A program made the translations under genes and the position numbers. The notes below the pieces were generated by a model. The model made no database searches. It was given only the letters and a program-made list of their open reading frames with translations, and had not been told where the DNA came from. This document shows positions 6,493 through 11,437 of a stretch of 11,437 nucleotides of DNA, in pieces. Position 1 is the first letter of the stretch. The number at the start of each line of letters is the position of its first letter. The DNA lies in NCBI GenBank assembly GCA_017419065.1, contig JAFOMB010000202.1:1-11437 (forward strand), read 5' to 3'. This DNA is from Erysipelotrichaceae bacterium (GTDB lineage Bacteria > Bacillota_I > Bacilli_A > Erysipelotrichales > Erysipelotrichaceae).

Positions 6493-9066
6493 CTGTACTT
6501 CTTCGTCAGGATCATCCACTACGGATTCTATGACGGATCTCCTCCGTATCATGCCGCTGCCGGAACTTGCGAGAAGGACGACAGCCAGGTAGTAGGTACC
6601 CAGAGACAGGATGTGGGAGAAGAAGGTCGTACCGTAGACCTGATTGTTGATGAGGAACAAGCCTGATAGCAATAACAGGAAGGTACCGCGGAAGGTCCTC
6701 CGGTGTAACGGGAAGGCCGTTACGGTCATAGCTGTGGAAGATAAGGCATAGGCGACAGCCAGGGCCCGCAGGAAGCCGAAGTGTCCAGGCCTTGTCAGGA
6801 TGAACCAGACACCCGCTGCTGCCAGAAGGGCCCAGATGATATACTGACCGGTATCCGGATTGTCTTCCTTGAAGAAGTTATAGGCGAGGAAGGTATAGGC
6901 ACTCACATGCAGGATAGTACCGGCTATGATCGACACCGGCATGAGGTTGTCGGCAGCACCCAGTAAGGCTACGGCGATGAGGATCAGCCGGTGGAAGCGG
7001 TTCTTCCTTCTCCGGTAGCCGTAGAAGGCAATGATCAAAGACAGTAAGGCAATGATGGCCTTGGAGACTGAGAAGCCGGAAGTATCCGCATCGTAGAGGA
7101 AAGTATAGACCTCCTCGAAGAGGAAACTCTGCAGGATGAGGAACATGCAGAAGATCGGAAGAGGACGGAACTTGACGCCCTTCGGGATATAGCCTCTCTT
7201 GCGTAAGCGTCTGTGTCTCATCCAGGCAACGATAACGGAGAAGAACATGAAGATGCCTACGAGGAAGACGAGGGTGAATCCGAAGAAGACCAGGATCAGG
7301 TCTCTCCAGGACAGATTGGCGAAGTTGCTTCTTTCAAAGGTGATGAGACGGTTGGTGTCGATGTATTCATCAGCGGCGAAATCGGCAGTCTCCGTGTAGG
7401 AATCGACCATGGAGTAATGGGTCGCGCCGTTGAAGAAGAAGGACGCTTTGACAGATTCTCCCTCCTTCAGTTCAAAGTAGCGGATCTTGGCTTTTTCCGG
7501 TGCCTGACGACCGACTTCATAGCGGGCTTCCATCATACTGATGGTCTCATCGCTTACCGCACTGACTTCTATCGTGCAGTCGTTATCGCCCGGGATGAGG
7601 ACGACAGTCTTGTCGCCGATCTTATTGATGTAACGGTTGCTGTCAGGTTCTATGTCTTCTCTGGAATCATATCTCTCCAGGACCATGTCGCTGCGGGTGA
7701 GCGTGACGATGACATCCCCGTCGATATACAGCTGGGTGTAGCTCTTGGAGTCGTTGAAGAGGTCCTGCGGCCGGTCAGCTGAGAAGACCCAGGAGATGTA
7801 GAGTTCCGGGGTGTGCGTCTGGGCCATGTTGGAAGCCAGGGAGGCGGAATCGTTCCAGCGGCGGAAACCGCTGTCCCGGGAGACATAGTCCAGCATCAGA
7901 TAAGAGATATAGTTCAGAAGCATGTTAGCTTCATGACGGTTGCTTTCATTGATCAGGATCGGGTCTTCCGCCATCTCCATGAGGTTGTCCATGATGGAGG
8001 CGGCATCGTGCTTTTCCCAGAGGGAGATCAGGTGATTCTGAAGAGAGAGGACATAGGTGTCGACATTCGGACAGATCTTCAACAGATAGTCCATGATGAC
8101 ACGCAGCTGTGTATTCATGCCGGTATTGGACCAGAAGTCGATGCCGGTGATCTGCTTGTAGATATCGTTGGCTTTGAGTCTCTTGATGGCGAAGTCGGAA
8201 TCGGTCTCCTGGGCAGGGGTATACAGGGTAGTGCCGAAGCGGCTGTATCCCCAGTCCGCAAACGGGACATTGGTGACCGGGTCCATCTTTCCGCAGATGT
8301 TGAAGATGTTCTTATAGCGGTCCGGGTTTTCCCCTCTTGTCGTCATCGGGGTGGCGAAGGTATAGGCGAAGACCTTCTCCTGGGAGAAGAAATCGGAATC
8401 GGAAAGCCAGGCAGAGGTGATATTGGAGATGGCGGCAGCTCTGGAGAATCCGGACATCCAGACCTTGATATTGCCTTTGAGGCGATAGTTGGCGATATAG
8501 CCGAAGACGCGGTCATAGACAAGCTGGGCAGCCCTCGAGAATCCCTCCGGGATCTCACCGCCGCCGATCGTGAAATTGGATTCCCATTCATCCATATATC
8601 CCTGTCCGCAGACACCGACCGCGATCAGTTCAAAGGCATCCTCGCCTTCTCCGATCTGCTGATGCCCCATGACGGTAGAGACCGTATACATGCTCGGATT
8701 CTTGTCGTAATCGTCAGAGCGCAGGTCTGTGAAACCGGCTTCTCCGAGGAACCTAAACAGGTTCTCGTCGGCAGCCTTGTCCGGGGTGACGACCTTGGAA
8801 GGACGGAAGGCGGAAGTCGCCAGACCTAAGGAGAGCTTGGCGAGGTCGTGATTATATTGGGTGGCATCCTGTTTGAACCAGCCGCGGTTGAACAGGATCT
8901 TCTGTGTCTGTTCCTTCTCTGTCGTCAGTTCATAGTAGGTACTGGTGATCTCGATCGTCTCATCGCTTTCTTCACTGTCTTCATCGGCTCTGACATGAAG
9001 AAAAGAACTGACACAAAGACACAGACAGAACAGGAGTATCATTGTCTTTTTGATAAACGTCTTCAT
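6481..9066 (-). CDS. Exported lipase-like hydrolase fused to a YhhN/lysoplasmalogenase-like membrane domain
   Basis: This protein has 861 residues. Residues 1-27 form a signal peptide (lysines, a Leu/Cys-rich core, then VRADE). Residues about 55-430 are an alpha/beta-hydrolase of the lipase type: strand VKVWMS, nucleophile elbow SGFSRAA (S208), FAYTFATPM, D262 in GKMDPVTNVP and candidate histidines H345 and H418. About 440-580 is an extracellular beta-rich segment. A helix (590-615) crosses the membrane, then about eight helices (634-836) resemble YhhN/TMEM86 lysoplasmalogenases: LLGAADNLMP, AGTILHVSAYTFLAYNFF, GTFLLLLSGLFLINNQV and TYYLAVVLLASS. The SD usually seen in the penultimate motif is SG (801-802), so activity is uncertain. 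The frame is open to 9327, but the signal peptide fixes the start at 9066. There is no ribosome site and a TATAAT lies ten bases upstream. Confidence 0.85.
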   Translation of the reverse strand: MKTFIKKTMILLFCLCLCVSSFLHVRADEDSEESDETIEITSTYYELTTEKEQTQKILFNRGWFKQDATQYNHDLAKLSLGLATSAFRPSKVVTPDKAADENLFRFLGEAGFTDLRSDDYDKNPSMYTVSTVMGHQQIGEGEDAFELIAVGVCGQGYMDEWESNFTIGGGEIPEGFSRAAQLVYDRVFGYIANYRLKGNIKVWMSGFSRAAAISNITSAWLSDSDFFSQEKVFAYTFATPMTTRGENPDRYKNIFNICGKMDPVTNVPFADWGYSRFGTTLYTPAQETDSDFAIKRLKANDIYKQITGIDFWSNTGMNTQLRVIMDYLLKICPNVDTYVLSLQNHLISLWEKHDAASIMDNLMEMAEDPILINESNRHEANMLLNYISYLMLDYVSRDSGFRRWNDSASLASNMAQTHTPELYISWVFSADRPQDLFNDSKSYTQLYIDGDVIVTLTRSDMVLERYDSREDIEPDSNRYINKIGDKTVVLIPGDNDCTIEVSAVSDETISMMEARYEVGRQAPEKAKIRYFELKEGESVKASFFFNGATHYSMVDSYTETADFAADEYIDTNRLITFERSNFANLSWRDLILVFFGFTLVFLVGIFMFFSVIVAWMRHRRLRKRGYIPKGVKFRPLPIFCMFLILQSFLFEEVYTFLYDADTSGFSVSKAIIALLSLIIAFYGYRRRKNRFHRLILIAVALLGAADNLMPVSIIAGTILHVSAYTFLAYNFFKEDNPDTGQYIIWALLAAAGVWFILTRPGHFGFLRALAVAYALSSTAMTVTAFPLHRRTFRGTFLLLLSGLFLINNQVYGTTFFSHILSLGTYYLAVVLLASSGSGMIRRRSVIESVVDDPDEEVQTAQ

Positions 9067-9075
9067 ATTACTTTT

Positions 9076-9081
9076 ATTATA
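9076..9081 (-). promoter_or_regulatory. -10 box immediately before the lipase-YhhN-like gene
   Basis: A perfect TATAAT on the minus strand has only nine bases between it and the ATG at 9066, and no AGG-type ribosome site lies between. If used, the mRNA would begin about at the start codon. The -35 is weak. Confidence 0.45.
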
Positions 9082-9099
9082 AGAGATATAAAAGAACGA

Positions 9100-9128
9100 T
9101 GGAGAGGGAAATGGAAAATCGTTATAAT
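9100..9128 (+). promoter_or_regulatory. Promoter of the GNAT gene
   Basis: TGGAGA (9100-9105, four of six bases matching the -35 consensus) and a perfect TATAAT (9123-9128) are 17 bases apart. The predicted transcript start falls at about 9135-9136, the same place as the GTG start codon, so the mRNA may be leaderless. Confidence 0.55.
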
Positions 9129-9135
9129 ATAGGAC

Positions 9136-9666
9136 GTGCTGACAAAACGTGAAGTAAGTAAGGCATCTCCGGATCTGAAGGAGATGAGAAGACTCTATAA
9201 TGCCTCCTTTCCCGATGATGAGAGGATCGCTTTCAGGAGACTGCTGAAAGAGCTCTCTCCCGAGAGGAAGATGTATGCCTATTACGAAGGGGAAGAACTC
9301 GTCGGTCTTTCCTATCTCTTCTTTCATGAAGACCTCGTCTATCTGAGCTATATCTGTATCGAAGAGAGTCTCCGTGATAAGGGCTATGGCTCTGAGGTCT
9401 TACAGATCATCCTGGAAGACCTGAAGGATCACCGCATCGCCCTGGACATCGAAGAAGTCAAAGAGGGGACAGAGAATGAAGAAGAGAGGAAGAGGAGAAA
9501 GGCCTTCTATCTGAGAAACGGCTTTGTCTCATCCGGTGTCTTCTATCGCATCTATCATGTCGACTATGAGATCCTCTGTGCCCATGGAGAGGTTAAAAAA
9601 GAGGACTGGCACGCCCTCATCAGAAAACACTGGGGATCCTTTGCGGATACCGCGGTGTACTATTAG
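9136..9666 (+). CDS. GNAT-family N-acetyltransferase
   Basis: This cytosolic protein of 176 residues has the GNAT fold. It contains the N-terminal LYNASFPDDERIAF element common in Firmicute members, a central strand (LVYLSYICI) and the acetyl-CoA pyrophosphate loop R-x-x-G-x-G as RDKGYG (80-85). FYLRNGF (124-130) is the usual motif B. It would transfer an acetyl group from acetyl-CoA to an amine; the acceptor is not predictable. The GTG at 9136 is chosen because the family's first strand and helix start there. The first in-frame ATG (9184) would cut them off and has AAGGAG with no spacing. No ribosome site precedes the GTG. Its stop overlaps the stop of the convergent VOC gene. Confidence 0.85.
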   Translation: MLTKREVSKASPDLKEMRRLYNASFPDDERIAFRRLLKELSPERKMYAYYEGEELVGLSYLFFHEDLVYLSYICIEESLRDKGYGSEVLQIILEDLKDHRIALDIEEVKEGTENEEERKRRKAFYLRNGFVSSGVFYRIYHVDYEILCAHGEVKKEDWHALIRKHWGSFADTAVYY

Positions 9667-10040
9667 ATATCGAGATCATCGATCTTCTGGAATTCCACGA
9701 GATAGCCGTCAGGATCCAGAAGAAAGAAGGAATAGACCGGAAAGACTGGATGAGAAGCAGGTTCCTTATAGACAGGAGCCTTTTCTTTATATTCTTCATA
9801 CTTCTCCTTCACTTCTTCCCTTGAGGAACAGTTCAGAGAGAGACAGACTCCCTGAGGACCTGAAAGAGGCTTCCTGCCGTCATCATACTGACAGAATCCC
9901 CAGCAGCCCTTTCCGGTATCGAAGATGCAGAGGGAATCTCCCTGTTTCTGTACGACCGGCATCTGTAAAAGACCGTGATAGAAATCATAAGTCTTTCTGA
10001 TATCGCTGACCGGAAGAAAGACGACACTGCTGGTGATCAT
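9663..10040 (-). CDS. VOC / glyoxalase-bleomycin-resistance-like protein
   Basis: This 125-residue cytosolic protein has the paired beta-alpha-beta-beta-beta units of the vicinal oxygen chelate superfamily. The first unit starts SSVVFLPVSDIRKTYDFYHGLL, the second ends FFLLDPDGYLVEF with E116 in the usual metal-ligand position. The N-terminal metal ligand, normally His or Gln on the first strand, is not evident, so it may be a binding rather than catalytic member. Twelve more codons are open upstream, but AGGAGG at 10048-10053 is seven bases before the ATG at 10040 and fixes the start. It is a monocistronic unit with its own TATAAT. Its TAA overlaps the stop of the GNAT gene on the opposite strand. 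Confidence 0.85.
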   Translation of the reverse strand: MITSSVVFLPVSDIRKTYDFYHGLLQMPVVQKQGDSLCIFDTGKGCWGFCQYDDGRKPLSGPQGVCLSLNCSSREEVKEKYEEYKEKAPVYKEPASHPVFPVYSFFLLDPDGYLVEFQKIDDLDI

Positions 10041-10061
10041 AAGAAGTCCTCCTGTATCCTC

Positions 10062-10067
10062 ATTATA
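10062..10067 (-). promoter_or_regulatory. -10 box of the VOC gene
   Basis: A perfect TATAAT on the minus strand directly abuts the T tract of the preceding terminator (TTTTTTATAATGAGG), so one short stretch ends one transcript and starts the next. The -35 would lie within the hairpin and is weak. Confidence 0.6.
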
Positions 10068-10097
10068 AAAAATCATCTTCCCTTTCAGGAAGATGAT
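10067..10097 (-). terminator. Intrinsic terminator of the flavin-reductase gene
   Basis: A perfect 10-bp stem (ATCATCTTCC at 10072-10081 with GGAAGATGAT at 10088-10097) has a 6-base loop. On the minus strand it is followed by six T. It starts five bases after the stop codon of the flavin-reductase-like gene. Confidence 0.9.
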
Positions 10098-10102
10098 CCT
10101 CT

Positions 10103-11035
10103 TTACTTCTTCTTTTCCTTGGAACGCTTGTCGTTGATGATCTTCATCTCTTTTTCCGTGACTTCCGTGACGCCGTTTTCCTTAGCCCAGGCGACACAGC
10201 CCTTTAAGACGGTAGGCAGGAAGATACGCGGGACATTGACGATCATCTGTAAGGCATCATCCGTGAAGTGGATATCCGGATCGATACGGTCTGCCGCATA
10301 GCGGACAGAGGAGAGAGTGGTCTGTCTGATCGGCAGCAGTTCAGAGATCATGCCTCTGTGCTTGTGATACCAGAAGTTCTTGGAATCACGGTAGCCGTAG
10401 TCGACAGGACACGGCGGGAAGTCTCTCTTCTTCACACCGTTGATGATGGCGTTGTAGTACTTTTCCTTCATGGCGATCTTGTCGACCTTCAGGATGAAGT
10501 GCGCGCCGTATGGAGAAGTGATACCGTTGAAGTCATGGTACTTCTCCTGTTCGTAGTGGTCCATGCCTTCCTTTATCGGCTGATCTTCAAAGCCGTTGTC
10601 CAGAGAATCCACCCATGTGCATTCAATGACCTGGAAAGCTTCTTCGACGATCTGCGGATAGACGCCGCTGGGATCTTCCTTCTTGCGTAATCCATCGACC
10701 AGTGTCATATTGAAGTCCTTCATCTTCTCTGCTGTCGTATCGCCCGGCCAGCCCAGACGGACAGCTTCCTTGAAGTACTTTCTCTCATCTGTGATGAAGT
10801 TGATCGCACATTTCTTTCTCTTGATGAGGTTCTGTGCGGTATTGGAGGAATTCCGGCAGCACAGCAGCATCGCGTAATAGTCTTTTCCGGCGATGTAATA
10901 CGGCTGAACCAGAGAATAGGCTCCGCAGTTGGTCTGCCCGTCATCGGCGATGGTCGAAACCAGTACTACCGGCATCGGGAAGAACAGAGATGTCTGATAA
11001 AAGTTATCGACGATCCTGAGATCTTTGAATTCCAT
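10103..11035 (-). CDS. Flavin-reductase-like FMN-binding protein with C-terminal PCP_red-like domain
   Basis: This 310-residue cytosolic protein has two parts. Residues about 16-190 resemble the flavin-reductase split-barrel domain: MPVVLVSTIADDGQTNCGAY at 21-40, then YYAMLLCCRNSSNTAQNL and CAINFI, the layout used to bind FMN. Residues about 257-303 (FTDDALQMIVNVPRIFLPTV... and AKENGVTEVTEKEM) match the pattern of the small helical PCP_red domain, first known from the C-terminus of light-independent protochlorophyllide reductase subunit B. A basic tail (KRSKEKKK) ends the protein. The segment between contains DYGYRDSKNFWYHKHRGM. It is a single-gene unit with ribosome site AAGGGGG and a dyad operator at its transcription start. 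The substrate is unknown; electron transfer through FMN is the family inference. Confidence 0.85.
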   Translation of the reverse strand: MEFKDLRIVDNFYQTSLFFPMPVVLVSTIADDGQTNCGAYSLVQPYYIAGKDYYAMLLCCRNSSNTAQNLIKRKKCAINFITDERKYFKEAVRLGWPGDTTAEKMKDFNMTLVDGLRKKEDPSGVYPQIVEEAFQVIECTWVDSLDNGFEDQPIKEGMDHYEQEKYHDFNGITSPYGAHFILKVDKIAMKEKYYNAIINGVKKRDFPPCPVDYGYRDSKNFWYHKHRGMISELLPIRQTTLSSVRYAADRIDPDIHFTDDALQMIVNVPRIFLPTVLKGCVAWAKENGVTEVTEKEMKIINDKRSKEKKK

Positions 11036-11056
11036 AGTGCCCCCTTGTGTTTACTA

Positions 11057-11074
11057 TCGGTAAAAGATTACCTA
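11057..11074. promoter_or_regulatory. 18-bp dyad TCGGTA-N6-TACCTA at the flavin-reductase transcription start
   Basis: The arms match in five of six bases, and the inner GGTAA/TTACC arms are perfect (11059-11072). The site overlaps the expected transcription start of the flavin-reductase gene (-10 at 11079-11084), the usual place for a repressor. It matches the dyad at 4454-4471 in eleven of the twelve arm positions and in spacing. Confidence 0.55.
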
Positions 11075-11078
11075 CCTC

Positions 11079-11084
11079 ATTATA
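11079..11084 (-). promoter_or_regulatory. -10 box of the flavin-reductase gene
   Basis: A perfect TATAAT on the minus strand, in the context TATAATGAGG also found before the VOC gene. The -35 position falls in the upstream hairpin and has no clear match. Confidence 0.6.
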
Positions 11085-11090
11085 CAACAG

Positions 11091-11113
11091 GAAAAGCGGG
11101 CTATTGCCCGCTT
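11091..11113 (-). terminator. Intrinsic terminator of the partial gene at the right edge
   Basis: The 8-bp stem AAGCGGGC (11094-11101) / GCCCGCTT (11106-11113) has a 4-base loop, and TTTTCC follows on the minus strand. It starts two bases after the stop of the partial gene. Confidence 0.8.
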
Positions 11114-11114
11114 C

Positions 11115-11437
11115 CTATTCCAGGATGAATTCATCTCCGTTCTGCGACATACAGAGGTCTGTCTTCAGGACCAGGGTATTCTCGCTCTTGTAGTCGAGGA
11201 CGATCTCCTTGACATCCTGTCCCGCAAAGCCCTTCATCTTCGAGGCGTCATCTACGTGAAGGATGTAGCCGGTATCAGTCTGTTCATACCAGCCCTTGTA
11301 TTCACCCATCCCGGCATAGACGTTCTCGGTGAAGGTGAAGTCGCCGAAGGCGTATAGGGTGAAGCGCGGTTCGCATCCCGGGGCCGGTTCGGAACCCTTC
11401 GGGAAAGGACCGTGTACCCATTCCAGGTAGGTCTTTC
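11115..11437 (-). CDS. 3' end of an unidentified gene, truncated by the window edge
   Basis: The minus-strand frame is open from the right edge to a TAG at 11115-11117, about 107 residues. An internal ATG at 11309 has coding sequence on both sides (upstream ...FTLYAFGDFTFTENVYAGM, downstream GEYKGWYEQTDTGYILHVDD), so it is not the start. The visible part is rich in alternating hydrophobic and polar residues and aromatics, suggesting a beta-rich C-terminal domain such as a lipoprotein or secreted protein. No family is recognised. A terminator follows directly. Confidence 0.75.
   Translation of the reverse strand, partial: KTYLEWVHGPFPKGSEPAPGCEPRFTLYAFGDFTFTENVYAGMGEYKGWYEQTDTGYILHVDDASKMKGFAGQDVKEIVLDYKSENTLVLKTDLCMSQNGDEFILE

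Noticed and set aside
5659..6666. A 335-codon open frame on the plus strand
   Set aside because: It runs antisense through the amidohydrolase gene, its promoter, a terminator and the end of the next gene. The composition (many D, V, I, E) is what the mirror of this codon usage gives, and there is no ribosome site.
7813..8829. A 338-codon open frame on the plus strand
   Set aside because: It is antisense to the well-supported lipase domain, with low-complexity D/V/G-rich translation and no family motif or ribosome site.
9067..9327. N-terminal extension of the lipase-YhhN-like protein to 948 residues
   Set aside because: It would overlap the divergent GNAT gene and its promoter, and would bury an obvious signal peptide 87 residues inside the protein.
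10041..10076. Longer VOC protein starting at 10076
   Set aside because: It would translate the TATAAT box and the ribosome site; AGGAGG points clearly to the ATG at 10040.
11115..11309. A complete 64-residue protein starting at 11309
   Set aside because: The same frame stays open to the window edge with coding-like sequence, and no ribosome site precedes the internal ATG.

Overview
The window looks like a chromosomal stretch from a low-to-mid-GC Gram-positive anaerobe of the Firmicutes, possibly a gut Erysipelotrichaceae-like lineage. That placement is an inference from strong AGGAGG-type ribosome sites, TATAAT boxes, AGA arginine codons, a radical SAM enzyme and the protein families present. 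No 16S or other marker gene is present to confirm it. There are no rRNA or tRNA genes, insertion sequences, CRISPR arrays or phage genes. Genes are packed tightly and no gap between genes exceeds about 150 bases.

Layout. Positions 1-2063 (+ strand) hold the 3' end of an operon: the tail of an unknown gene, a seven-helix membrane protein, a radical SAM enzyme and a small ferredoxin-like protein. Junctions are tight or overlapping, and the operon closes at a bidirectional hairpin (2073-2093). Positions 4391-2103 (- strand) hold a three-gene operon: an NAD(P)-binding SDR/NmrA-like oxidoreductase, a DUF1295/steroid-5-alpha-reductase-like membrane reductase and a six-helix membrane protein. Its control region (4392-4533) carries a perfect 16-bp palindrome over the promoter and a second 18-bp dyad, and is shared with a divergent small gene (4534-4810) that appears frameshifted right after its start codon. 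Positions 6429-4846 (-) encode an N-acyl-D-amino-acid-deacylase-like amidohydrolase. Positions 9066-6481 (-) encode an 861-residue exported lipase-like alpha/beta hydrolase fused to a C-terminal multi-helix domain resembling YhhN/TMEM86 lysoplasmalogenases. Then come a divergent GNAT acetyltransferase (9136-9666, +), a VOC/glyoxalase-like protein (10040-9663, -), a flavin-reductase-like protein with a C-terminal PCP_red-like domain (11035-10103, -), and the 3' end of an unknown gene (11437-11115, -).

How it fits together. Two parts suggest membrane-lipid or hydrophobic-substrate chemistry: the SDR + DUF1295 + membrane-protein operon (a redox pair for an enone, steroid or isoprenoid-like substrate) and the lipase-YhhN-like fusion (possible deacylation followed by ether-lipid cleavage). 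The 18-bp dyad TCGGTA-N6-TACC(G/T)A occurs both upstream of the SDR operon and at the start of the flavin-reductase transcript. These otherwise separate redox genes may therefore share a regulator that is not encoded here. Minus-strand transcription units repeatedly use the same arrangement: a hairpin terminator followed at once by the TATAAT box of the next gene.
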